Assembly: GCF_033439725.1 (NCBI RefSeq)
Contig: NW_026944384.1
Span: 5,518,001 to 5,582,000 of the forward strand
Direction of reading: 5' to 3'
Length of the DNA stretch: 64,000 nt
Source: Neurospora tetraspora
Lineage: Eukaryota; Ascomycota; Sordariomycetes; Sordariales; Sordariaceae
Of this stretch, positions 47,188-58,489 are shown piece after piece. Below the pieces are notes generated by a model, which was not told the origin of the DNA, did no database searches, and was given only the letters and a program-made list of their open reading frames with translations. A program made the position numbers and the translations under genes. Position 1 is the first letter of the stretch. Each line of letters starts with the position of its first letter.

Positions 47188-48699
47188 ATGCCTGACCACA
47201 ACAACCTTCGCTCAGCCCAGCTGGCCCCCTCGGCCAGGCTGAACCCCCAATCCGAGCTACTGCCCGCGGCCAAGGTATTCCCCGCGACCCAGATGCGCAC
47301 CTTACCCCCCGCCTTCCTTCCAGTTTCCGTCCAACAACCAGTAGTCCTCCCAGAAAACCGACCCAAGTTCATCCCCATTCACCAATACCCCACGCAACCA
47401 CCCACTCCACGAGCCACACCCGCCATAAACACAGCCCGGGTCATAAACGAGTCCGTAGCCCAGCTGATCACTCAGTGTGAACGAACCGAAGGCTCTTTGC
47501 TTGCCCAAATCTCCTACGTCGCACTTCATGGCATCATCGCCAACGAGGGTCAACAAGCTCAAGACCTAGAGCAAGTGATATTTTGGATCAACGACTTCGT
47601 CCTAGGAGCCAAGCATCGGTTCGATGAGATCCGGGCTCTTGTGGTGTCGGGCCTTTGTGCTGCCGTGAATAACTCAAACGGCAACGCCAAGGCCTCAGCC
47701 AAAAACCTGTGTGCCCAATCATTTCAACATATGAAGAAACTCTACCTGTCCCTCTTAGAACGCTTAATCATGGGCCTTCTCAAAATCTTGGTCCCTTTGT
47801 TCACCTTCCACAAGGACATGGACACCACAGAAGCGTTGCTGATGCTTCGCATTGAGGGGTGTAAGCGGGGATGGATCCCCTTCCTGACGGAGGTGTTGAG
47901 GGTTGGAAAGGATGGGGCCGCGTGCGAGTATCTTCGCACCCATGCTCAGAACCGGGGGTTGTGGAATTTTTGGAGTTTGGTGGTGACGGGGAATCGGTGG
48001 GCAATTGATGCAATTGCGGATGCGAGGAGTATCGATAACGGGCTTAGCACCTCTAGCATAAAGGTTTATTTGATGCCTATGGGGTGGGATGGGAAGAGGT
48101 GGGAAGGGTTGATGTCTGAGGTCACCAACCAGAAGCTTGCGTGGTTTCCTGAACGTGGTGTCTATTGGATGATCTGGGAAATGGAGATGCTAATGAGGTT
48201 TCTTTCACCGGCAAGTGGAGGAAGTGGAAGTCGAAGTAGCCAGCATCCGGGTGGCTGCAACAACAACCACAGCAACAGCAACCACAGCAACATCCACCCT
48301 CCTCCTTGGTCCAACCCTCCTCCTTGGTCCAACTCGTATCAGATGAACCCCATGGCGAACGCTGGCAACTACGGCCAACAACCGCAGCAGTATGTAAATG
48401 GCTATGGGTATGCGTACGCTTCGCCTCCGGGCCCACCGCCGAACGGGTACAACCCCCCTCCCTCTCCGGCCGATGGCTACGGCGGTTCAAGTGGATGTAG
48501 ATGTGGATGTGGTGCCAAATACGGATGTGGACGTGCAAGTGGAAGTGGAAGTCGGAAACGACCTCGAGAGGATGCGTACGCTCCGCCTCAAGGATCGCCG
48601 CTGAACCCGAACAGGTGCAAACCCCCTCACGCTCCGCCCGATCGCTACGACGGCCCAAGTGAAAACGGAAGTGGACGTCGGAAAAGGCAACGAAGATAG
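47188..48699 (+). CDS. hypothetical 503-aa protein with helical core and basic repeat tail
   Basis: A single exon with start context CAACATGCC. Residues 1-80 are Pro/Gln-rich and probably disordered. Residues about 85-340 form a mostly helical, hydrophobic-patterned core (INESVAQLITQCERTEGSLL, LERLIMGLLKILVPLFTF, WAIDAIADARSIDNGL). I do not recognise it. Residues 345-503 are low complexity: Ser/Gly/His/Asn-rich, two PPPWSN units, then two longer repeats of the type PPGPPPNGYNPPPSPADGY...SRKRPRED and PQGSPLNPN...PPDRYDG...RRKRQRR. Each repeat ends in a nuclear-localisation-like basic cluster, so a nuclear or nucleic-acid-related role is possible but unproven. Related repeat sequence continues past the stop in another frame. 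Confidence 0.7.
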   Translation: MPDHNNLRSAQLAPSARLNPQSELLPAAKVFPATQMRTLPPAFLPVSVQQPVVLPENRPKFIPIHQYPTQPPTPRATPAINTARVINESVAQLITQCERTEGSLLAQISYVALHGIIANEGQQAQDLEQVIFWINDFVLGAKHRFDEIRALVVSGLCAAVNNSNGNAKASAKNLCAQSFQHMKKLYLSLLERLIMGLLKILVPLFTFHKDMDTTEALLMLRIEGCKRGWIPFLTEVLRVGKDGAACEYLRTHAQNRGLWNFWSLVVTGNRWAIDAIADARSIDNGLSTSSIKVYLMPMGWDGKRWEGLMSEVTNQKLAWFPERGVYWMIWEMEMLMRFLSPASGGSGSRSSQHPGGCNNNHSNSNHSNIHPPPWSNPPPWSNSYQMNPMANAGNYGQQPQQYVNGYGYAYASPPGPPPNGYNPPPSPADGYGGSSGCRCGCGAKYGCGRASGSGSRKRPREDAYAPPQGSPLNPNRCKPPHAPPDRYDGPSENGSGRRKRQRR

Positions 48700-48840
48700 A
48701 GCCAGAAACGAACGTGTATTGGAAATACGTCGACTGGAGGCGGAGAAGAAGAAGCATTGGGATCAGGGACCGCCGCCGAACGTGTAAAAGCCCTCTCCAA
48801 TCGACAGTTATGACAGCCGAGGAGGAAGTCGAAAACGACA
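48428..48840 (+). repeat. 160-175-bp coding repeat, three units, the last beyond the stop codon
   Basis: The motif GGxCCxCCGCCGAACGxGT recurs at about 48430, 48590 (diverged) and 48764, each followed about 60-100 nt later by a basic Arg/Lys cluster. Units 1 and 2 lie in the 503-aa protein. Unit 3 lies after the TAG (48697..48699), in another frame that is itself broken by a TAA at 48784. Confidence 0.6.
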
Positions 48841-49001
48841 GCAACCCAGGATGGAGGATACATGTATCAGTGACTGGGCGCTTTCATGGTGGTTACGGCG
48901 TGATATGATATGACGCGGGGATCTTGGATAAGACAGCGTCTTCTTCAAGAGCATATCGCGAGACACGCAAATAATCTGACATTGTTGATAAATAACTAAG
49001 G

Positions 49002-49252
49002 ATGAAGAAGAAAGAGGAAGCTTCCGTCTCAGCATTGAAGTTCCATCAAGCCGGACCGTCCCGTTCCAAGTCCAAGTACTCGGATCCTTCATCGTCACGA
49101 GCACAGCCTACAACCATTGCCGGTCTTTCATCTGATGATGATAATGAGGATCCGATAATGAAGAGGATGGAGATTCATCTGGTCACGAGTTCGGATACGA
49201 CCATACCACGGATTCGGAACCGGATTTTGAGCGCAAGCTTGAGCGCATAGCT
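49002..49252 (+). pseudogene. acidic coding relic with a frame change
   Basis: From an ATG at 49002 a frame runs through Lys- and Ser-rich sequence into SSDDDNED, and after about 49150 the protein-like signal moves to another frame (GSDNEEDGDSSGHEFGYDHT, then TDSEPDFERKLERIAYGS), ending at a TGA. The acidic-then-charged character continues across the frame change. This suggests a frameshifted end of a former gene, perhaps of the upstream 503-aa gene. No family is recognised. Confidence 0.3.
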
Positions 49253-49460
49253 TATGGGAGCCGCACTAGATGTTGAGATGGAATGATGCACATGTTCTTT
49301 TCCTTGCCCATCCAGATTGTCGGGCCTGTCTTTGTTTACATGTTCTGGTTTTGGCTTCTAGATTGCGTTGCTTTTCATCTTATTCACATTAACCCCCAAA
49401 ACAATGTTTCGTCTTATCTTTCTTACTTCTTTTCGACTCTGGGGCTGAGTCTTCTTCAAA

Positions 49461-49485
49461 GGGGGGGGGGGGGGGGGGGGGGGGG
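49461..49485. repeat. G25 homopolymer tract
   Basis: Twenty-five consecutive G in intergenic DNA; a potential quadruplex-forming and slippage-prone site whose exact length is uncertain in any assembly. Confidence 0.9.
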
Positions 49486-51830
49486 AATGTCATGGCATGG
49501 CCAGACATGTGCCAGAAGGTTGCCAGTCACATGGACCTTTTGGTCTTCCATCCCATCTGTCACTGCATATAAGGCTGTTTGTTATCCCTTCCTTCCAATG
49601 TAGACTACCTAGCTTCCTCTTTCTTCGTCATCTTTAGTTATTTATCAACAACGTCAGATTATTTGCGTGTCTCGACCGCTAGATCCACGTGCGTGACACT
49701 GCAAGCTGAAACGAATTGGCGTTTATTATGTACACCCAACCCTGCTCAGATTACTAGTATACAGACCAAAGACATAGTCTGACTTAAGTTAGCTGATTAT
49801 ATATCAACTGTTGCACCCAGCATCCCGCCTTTGATCTGAATAGGTAGCAACTGCCTTTGAGCATTTGAGTCTTTGAGCGTTTGACTCGACAGATCCTGCA
49901 ACACGCATTTATTTACCTATGCTGTTCTCATCGTTGATTCAGAGGTATACAATCTACCACCAACCTAAGACTCGTCAACAACGAAAACGTAAAAGTCACC
50001 GTCCAGACCCTCTCCCGGCCGAGTGTCCACACCTTCAAGTTGCCTTCGCTCATTGGTCGCCAGTATTACTTGTTTATATTCAGTCTTTTGCCCCTGACTA
50101 CCTTAGAGGTAATTAGGTAATGTCTTGGCGTTGAATCGGCAAGACGACAACAGTGGGGCCGGGAACATGGGAGGATGAGATGGGACGGCACGGCACGGCA
50201 CGAGATGGGTGGGGATAGACGAGGGCTCTCATTTGGTTCGTTGACTCCAGTGTGTCGTGGGTTACTCAGTTCTTGCATGTGATGTTTCAGTTCTCTCAAG
50301 GACTTATTTTATCGGACGGACCTCCAACGAAGCTTGAGCGTTCCAGATTTCGGGCCGGGCTTCTAAGTCTAGGCCTCATCATGATTTCGGTACAGTATTC
50401 TACTCTGCAGTAGTATCTGATAGACAGACTTGGATACTTCACCGACCAGGACAGCTTTAGACAAGAACTTGAAGAACGACTACCGAGTTGATCTGGACAT
50501 TGGGCTTACGCGATGCAGTGTGCCATGTTAACAATGAATTCAAGTTGCTCCTCCTTGAACTTGAGAGCAGGTTAGTTTAGTTTGTGGAAGCTGAAGCTGA
50601 AGTGAAGGTACAAGTCTTACGGTGACACTGGACTTCGGTTGGTGAGTTGTAGTTTCTGCCACTGCAGGGCAATCACTTCCCATTCAGTTGATCCGATTCC
50701 CTCCTGAGGACACCGCTGCTCAAACACTCCTTCCTTTCATGATCGACGACCAAGCATACCTAGGCTAGGTACTAGGTACTACTTCCATCACGACGGAGCG
50801 TAAATCCCCCATGCCTTTTAGGCCGTTCAAGTTCATCGAAGAAGGAAGGAGCCAAGCACCGCATCTGGATGAATGTATCTCTGTTAGTGAGCCTGTTGCT
50901 TGACTATGGCAGATTTCATCGCTCTACTACCCCTTCTAACATATATAGAGAGGGAATACCTTGATGAATTGTGTTCTTTCCCATTAGTTCATGCATCAGT
51001 TTGGGGATGAGTGTCTTCAATTGAGACTCTCTCGCTGGGGACGGGTGATGAAGCGGCCGGGCATCAAAGATGGACTTCTTTTTCCAAGCGAATTTCGGGT
51101 GCATGAACGTAATACCTGCTGACTTCCGCATCCCCCCAAGAACCATTTGGTATCAAATTATGTTGTGTGTTTTTTCTACGAAAGCCAAAGGACAATTACT
51201 AAACCAACTATGATTGACACGTATGTTCCTCGAGAGGATCGGCAAACAAAAAGGCAAGGTAACCGTCATCTCCTCTAGGTAAGTAGAGTATACATGAGAA
51301 ACCCCGAGACCCATGTCATCCATCCATTGTTGCCTTCATGAGCCTACAGTACATTCCACAAGTCTCCAAGCTATGCCTTGACCATTACATAGGTTAGATA
51401 GTACTAGGAGAAAGCCACCAACTAGAACACCGCAACGCAAAGGAAAGGAAAAACACACGATCTACTACATGTACGTACTTCCGTATACTGCCACAAGACT
51501 TTTTTCTCTTCGAGTGCGCCTTGCTTCCGGATTAAAAACCTCCAGTGACCGCCGGCTTGGCAAGGGGGACTCCATGGCCCGGCGACCGGTGCAATGCCTT
51601 CGTGCTGCCCGCTGCACGGCAAACCTCCGTCGGCTTTGATCCCACTGCAGTCCCTGAAAACCCTGCCGTGAATACTCCATCAATTCGGACGAAACAACCT
51701 TCTCTCCAACATCTCCTTCCGTCACCGACCCAGTCGCACCTTCCCCCCCTTCTCCCTCTCCCCCACCTTCCCTTCCCACCAACACACGTAGGCCACCCCA
51801 CCACATCGCCTCACCTCACCCGCCTACCAC

Positions 51831-54800
51831 TTACCAAGTAAACATCATCAACGCCGGGTTCAACAACACCGGCAGCGCAAAATGCGTAACCGCCATGCTA
51901 GCCAACGGATACACGCTATACAACTTCTGGATCTTCCACGGGTGGGGGAAGAAGAACCACCCGGCCACAATCAAGCCCGTCATCAAGAAGCAGTACAAGA
52001 AAGTGAACTTGAACCTCTTCAAGATGCGAATGATTTCCTGCCCAAAGTGCACTTCCTCGACTTCCTTGGCCGTGGCGCCCCACACCATGTCGATCTCGAA
52101 GAAATGACACAAAATGGCTTGCGCGATGTGGATGGAGAGGCCGCCGAGGAAGATGGTGAACATGGGGATCCATTTTAGGTTATCGATGACTGTTTAGGCA
52201 GGGGTAAAGAAGGGTTGGTTAGTGGGCGGGGTTTCAAATGAGGAAGGGAATGAAGGAGATGGAAAAGGGGGAGGATAGTGCCGAAAACTTACAGCCGGTA
52301 AAGAGGCCCTGCTTATTCGTGCGGTACCGAAGGATGGCGAGCGCACAGTTGCCCAGCGCGGTGAAGACCACGATGATGGCGCAGTAAATGGCAAACGAAT
52401 CGAGGTAGTACTTGTCGTAGAAACCTTCGAACCAGCCGGTCAGGAAGTAGTTTAGCAGCGACAGGAGCCACGCCGCTCCGATAGCATAGTACGTCCCGAT
52501 GTAGGCGCAGATGGTCAACTTCTTGGGCAGAGCGATGCTGGAGCCGAGGAACTTGCGGAACAGTGGGGTGAAGGGACCGCGGATGACCCAGAATCGGAAG
52601 GGGTGGAACAACAGTTCGTTACACCCGTAGGCGTACTTCTCCCAGCGGGCGAGCTCGTCGTAAACAGTCAAGCTGACGCCTTCTTTGAAGCCTTCGCCGG
52701 TGTAGGCGGCGTAGCGGAGGGAGTAGCCAGCGCATTGGAGACGCAGAGCCATATCAAAGTCTTCCGACACGTGTGATTCGGACCAGTATTTCTCGTAGCC
52801 ATCTTCCTCGTAGCTGGCGGCGTCTTGGAGGGCTTGCCAACGGAGCACGGCGTTGTGGCCGACGAAGGGGCAGACGTCACCGCAGGCGACGGCGTAGGTA
52901 ATGGCTGTGTAGATCAGGTTGGTGAACCAGGTGACACTGCAAAAAAAAAAAAAAAAAAAATTTGGTCAGCCATTATTTCTCGACGGAACGAGGGAGGTGG
53001 AGGATTTGACTTACCCTTTCTCGAAGAACGAATCGGAAACGTTCATGACCCCAGAGGCGAACTGAAGGATAGCCACTTCAGGGCTCTGCTCCATCTCGCT
53101 AACAGCGTCCAACAGACAGTCAGACGGAACACGAGTATCCGAGTCAATCAGCAGAATGTAGTCGCCAACACGGATATTGCCTTCAGCCCAAGTTCGGCCT
53201 TCGTCCTCGCGGAGTACCTCGTTCAAGCACTGTTGATAGGCGGCTGTTTCGTACTCGTTTGTCCAGTTACCGATACGATTGATTTTGCTCAGCTTTTCCT
53301 CGATGCGGTTGCTAGTGTGGAGGGCGTAGTTCATGTTGCTGGCCTTCTTGAACTTGCCACGACGAAGGAACAATGTTTCGCCAGCCTCAAGATTCGGCTT
53401 GGGGTTGTGTCCCGGGCGTGCCACCCAGCCGATGTTGTGTTCGTCGTAGAAATCACGGCGTGCTTGGGCTTCTTCCTCGCTGATGAGCTGCATACCGTCG
53501 TCGTTGACAAAGATGTTGGCGGTACCGCCTTGCATCTCGTAGGTGCTGATGGCTTGTTTCACAGAAACTACCGTGGGCTTGATGACAGCCGCGAGACCTT
53601 CTTTGTACACGGGCATCTGGAAGGTGACATGGGGCAGCGTGTGTTGGTGACGGTCAAGCCTTTGGGGCGGCTTCCCGCTGTAGTATTTGCTGTTATTCTC
53701 AACAGAGCTGATGGGACCGAAGATCTGGAACAGATTGCCAGCGAGGGATTGGAAGAAGAACTGTGATAGCTATTATTAGCATCTAGTTTGATGGTTGTAT
53801 CGATAGAAGGGTGGAAAGGTGTGCATGACACGATAACTGCTTGGAAATACGTACCAAGCTCACGAAGAACTGAACAGGCGTGACCGCCAACAAGGCAAAT
53901 CGGATATAGCTTCCGTCCATTGATGCTTCGTACGCAAGCGCTCTCCATCCGAGACCGAGACAAGCAACGCACAACGCCATGGTTATAGCCACGATGCAAG
54001 CACTTTCCAGTCTCACCGGGCGGTGCTCCTTCGCCTGCTCCAACGAATTTCCGTCAACTTCTTCAATATTTGTTGTTGCATTTCCTTTCTCGTCAGCATC
54101 GTCATCATCTGCGTCGTTGTTGCTGCCCCAGATGGACTCGATGAGCTTCTTCTCGAGGTCTTCAGCCCAAGCGAGAATTTTCTCAGGCTCATCGGCCCAC
54201 ACAACCAGGATTTTGGCATCCTCGATGAAGGCAGCAAACTGATGGAGTTGACCCTTGGGCAAATCCGACATTGTGCGGAGGATCTGCACACGCAATCCGT
54301 CCGGCAGCGGTACAAAGTTGATATCACTCCTCTTGCCGATGCCGTTCAGGATTGTGCGGACGACGTGTGTGTTGATTGTCATGGCACATCGTACATTCAT
54401 CTGTGTGATCATGGCGTAGAGCGAATCGGGGATAGCCGCCATTTGCGGTGGGCAGCAGGTGAAGTTACCCCGGGACTTCTTCAACACGACGCCTTCGTAT
54501 GGATCCGCGCCTGTACTGTACTGTTTTCGACACATCTGCTCGAATAGCGAGTTGACCATCATGTCGGTTCTGATCTCGGTCATCGCATCCGCATCGTCAT
54601 TTCGGGCGTCTCCAACCGGAAAGATTTGAGAATGACGGAAAGAATAGGAACCAGTCGTAAATCGCTTGGTCGAACCGTCAGTAGAAGGCGTCGACTGTCC
54701 ATTCTGTTTCAGTGGGCCATAATGAGCCGTACCTGGTACCGTGAGTGTACTCCCAGGCATTGGAGACGGGGTGACCGAGCGAGGTGTAATAGCACTGCCA

Positions 54801-54967
54801 TCGTATGTTGCAGGACTTGATGATGGCCCTGTTGAGCCCTGCCCAGAAAGTTTCTCGCGTTGCTGCTCGGGCAACTTGTCGTCTTCGTTACTCTTACGAG
54901 TCGCCCGTCTATCGTCCCGCTCGGCCGCCGCCGGGGAGGGTGTGAAGTATGATCGGAAGGCCTTCAT
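51831..54967 (-). CDS. polytopic family-2 glycosyltransferase (fungal cellulose/chitin-synthase-like)
   Basis: Four minus-strand exons, 54967..53855, 53760..53015, 52936..52293 and 52189..51831, encode 953 aa. Residues 1-340 are cytosolic: a Ser/Pro/Thr-rich start, then a folded region and an acidic Asp stretch. Two helices at about 340-390 (ESACIVAITMALCVACLGLG; FALLAVTPVQFFVSLFFF) precede the GT-A catalytic domain. That domain has NDDG (about 457-460), the DxD of LLIDSDTRVPSD (577-579) and SEDFDMALRL (about 678-682) as metal and base residues. Landmarks RRGKFKKASNMNYAL, FVGHNAVLRWQAL and YGCNELLFHPF follow. Several C-terminal helices would form a polysaccharide channel. No canonical QxxRW is seen. 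It probably makes a wall or extracellular beta-linked polysaccharide at the plasma membrane; the product is unknown. The introns are 94, 78 and 103 nt. The stop overlaps a GTAAGT, so the true 3' end could differ. Confidence 0.9.
52941..52960. repeat. A20 homopolymer within the second glycosyltransferase intron
   Basis: Twenty A on the plus strand form a T20 polypyrimidine tract directly before the acceptor TTGCAG of the 78-nt minus-strand intron (52937..53014). Confidence 0.9.
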
Positions 54968-57900
54968 TGTCGTCTCTATTTCATCCGATCAATAGCTAGA
55001 AGGAAACGATTGAGCCTGGCGACGTTCCCGAAAGGCCAACCCAGATGCCCAAAGTCTGCTCTTCTGCTGTCTCTATTTTGCCGAGGGGCAAAAAGATTAT
55101 TCAGATCTTTGTGAGGTAAACACTCGGCTGTGTTTAGTGGTGAAAGAGTGGATATGTATGACGCCAAGTGAACATTCGCAACAAGCTTGGTCGTGAAAGT
55201 GGGAGACTCCAAGACGCAAGACGAACAAGCTGAGAAATTCCTTTGAGCAAATGATAGGAACATTTGACTGATAAAGCCCTGACAATCTCCATCGCCGCTT
55301 CACATGCCGCCGCCCTGTTTTACCAAGCAGCTGGTGGTGCTTGGCCCGCACTCCTCGATCTCGACCGCCACAGCATTCCTCAACCGTCACTTTCATCTCA
55401 TTTCTTATTTCTGCGTTTCCCCCTGCCACTGAGTGATAAGAGATCTGCAAGGCTGCGTCCTACACGACCAGACCTCATGTAGGGATACAGCTGAGGTCGT
55501 GAAGAGTGACATGTCACCCTGTTCGACCCACTCAGCCGTTTCGTCTCACACCATTCGTCCATATACCAAAACGGGCAGCTGAGAGGCATGATAACGGTGA
55601 AAAAATGGTAGTACGACTTACTGAGACGTCTACCATCGGTCTCACATACAAGCCTGATTGTTGGACCTCAAGGTGTACCGTTTTCGCATCCCGAATGTCT
55701 AGGAGACCTTCTAGGTTTGTTCCGTCTTTGCACTCTGATTCGACGGTTCAGTATTCTGCAAGTGAACAAAAGGCCAATGAGCGGAGAGCAGATTGTCAAC
55801 ACCTCGTATGTCGTGTAACTTACAGAACCTGTTCGGCCTAGAATTGATGGATTTGGCCTAGTGACAGCTGACCATCTGGTATGTAAAGAAGCCGGAATAA
55901 CTCGCACAGCAGTAGCGGCCGCCTGGGCTCTGTACGGTACATTGGTCAATGCTATGTTGCCGCCGTCAATCTTGAGTCCTTCAAGACGACATGCCACAGC
56001 TGATGAAGAGGCCGGTGAAGTCCTAACATGTCGTTCAATGAAAGATGTGAAGGGCCGTTATCTCCAGCCTCGGACTGGTCGGCGTACAGCCGTGTAAACT
56101 GTTGCAGATACATGATCAAAGTAAGGAACCAACACCCACAGAGATAACAGTGTCAGCTGTGATAATGAAAGCTTGTTGCTTGTGCCGCTTTTCCGGTCGG
56201 GAAGGGTCACCGTCGACCGAATGATTTGATTCGGGTACTCCCGTCCATTCAGTTCATAGAGACTACACCCACGGTAGATCATCCATTTAAGGTTTAGATC
56301 CCACAACCCTTGTAACTCAAGGGCCAGTCGCCGTGGCCGGGGGTTTCTCCAAACGTGCCAGGTGGTTGCGCTTGCACGGTCCGTTCGCGCCGTGAAACCA
56401 TGGCCATGGCAATAAATACGAGCTTGGCATCTGAACATCTTTGAGGTGCCTTGGACGCCCAAGACGCCCTCAATTTCTAAATCTCGAGGGCTGATATGCC
56501 TACGTGTAGATCATCGGGAAGACAAATTGGCTCTTGATGTGATGAGGCATACGATAGAGAAGCGGCGCACGCCATGAAGCAAGACTTCGGAAGCCGTGAA
56601 GGATGAGGTGAGGGGCAGAGTCTCGACTGGCTGATGTTGTCTGGAGGGGGTCTTTTTTCTTTTTCGATAAGAATCAATAGCGAAGGCTCGAATGACACCG
56701 TAACACGCATGAAGGGTCTTCAGCTCGCTGCGGTCTGGCGAGTCTGGGCACTGATCTTCTCGTTCCAGCTGGCGCCAATATCCATTACTTCTCCACGAGA
56801 AGCGTAGCGCCATGCAGTTGCGATGCAGGCAGTGTTACTTTTGGTGTTGAGAGTAACGGTGGGAGAAAACGGCGCGCCCCGTAAACTTGTACCGTTTCTG
56901 CTGACATTAGACGTCGGCCAGCCATTCTATCTCCAGCAAAATTGAATATTATCGTTCCGAACCTTGTTTACTGATGCCTCATGATAAGCTGACCGTATCA
57001 GGCCGCAAAATGGCGTTCTTGGTACCTGCGGCTGACCGTGAATGAAGAGTGACGCAGGCGCAAGATTGACCAACGCATCTGGCCACGCAGCGCTTTCTTG
57101 TGAAGACCCCCACGAGCGGCAAGCGAGGAGTGAACATCTTCATTCGAGAGATCTTGATGCGAGGAGGACGACGGTGTCAGACAGCCCCTGGGTCTTCTCA
57201 TGCCTTATCGTTGCTTGGGTAAGGGGTCCAAAACCGAGAGGCGGTCTAGCCGCCTGGGCGGGTAAGCCTGACTGCCTTGTGTAGATTAAATGCATCCTGA
57301 CCAATCCAACGCATTTTGATATCGGAAGGAGATGTGCGGGAATGATAGGTCGTAGTGGGCGTGATGAGGCTGATCACTGTGGTCTCAAGAGCTAGTTTCT
57401 ATTTTTGAGACCAGTCTCGCGGGACGGAAGGGTAAAATCGAAGCTGTCTTATACGGCCAAGGGTCGCTCGACTGATCCATGGACCTGACGAAGATTTCCT
57501 TCAATCCCCAACCTCACACCTTGAACCAGGCAATGCTCCAAGGGACAGAGTGCCTAGAAACTGGTGGCTGATCAAGTCTCAACGCCACGCGCATGGCCCC
57601 AAAAGGCTACCGCTGGGCAGATACGTGGTCGAACACAGCACAGCATCTCGCCAACATGAGGCGCTTTGGATGCCGGCGCTAGCTCTTGACCTTGCGCTGT
57701 GTTCGCACATGAGATACGGCGATACGGCGCCACAGTGGCACACTATTGTCCGAGTCGGCACTTGGAAGTTGGACGACATATCGCACAGTCGGGCTGGGAG
57801 GTTGTGTTGTTGACCGTTTTCTCAAGAGGAAAGGGAGCTTGACGTGCCGACGCCGTAGTCATCGTCATGGCTGTTCTCCTTTCGGCTTCCGGGACTCCGG

Positions 57901-58489
57901 ACTGATTGACCGATCGGCGTTGAGCCTCAGCACTAGTCGGTTCCGAACATCAAGGGGCAGTGTAACGCTGGCGACACCGAATGTCTTGGTCCGTGGATGG
58001 TTGTATGTTCAATGATCCGGACAGGATTCAACGTTGGGCCGCGGACTCGAGCATGTTGCGGCGCCGACTGTGTTCAGTTCAGGTGTTCTCGAAGGAAGAG
58101 GCGTTAAGAATTGCGCGTCATGCTCAAGGTTGAGCGAGGTTGTCGCAAAGGAGATAGTTGGTTCTCAAGTTCCGTGTCCGGTGTAATGTTCTGATGAAAA
58201 GAGGGGATCACCAATTGGTAACCAAAATTTGGTGCAAGAGGAAGAAAATTCAAAAGGTCACATGCTCATTTCCTTCAACTCGGCGAAGGATGGGAAGGCA
58301 CGAGGGCACTTTGGTCTTCAAGATGTGTGGTAGCGAGAAAGAAAGACCTGGCTGCCCCACCTTCCAGAAGCGTAGACGAACTGATCTCTAACAATATGCC
58401 CTGCAGGACAGCCCGGTTTGTAGTGGCCTGTCTCGCCTGTTTTTAGCGGTTTCAGTGGTTACAGTGTGTAGTCATCGTGCTGTCAATGG
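54968..58489. other. 3.5-kb gene-poor region upstream of the glycosyltransferase
   Basis: No supported gene; short frames on both strands only, GC about 50%. The left part must include the glycosyltransferase promoter. It ends at the hAT element. Confidence 0.5.

Larger units (their letters stand above)
48700..51830. other. 3.1-kb intergenic region with coding relics and a G25 tract
   Basis: Immediately after the 503-aa gene there is out-of-frame repeat relic (to about 48840) and an acidic protein-like relic (49002..49252). A run of 25 G follows (49461..49485). The rest shows no gene; the end near 51831 abuts the 3' end of the glycosyltransferase gene. Confidence 0.5.
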
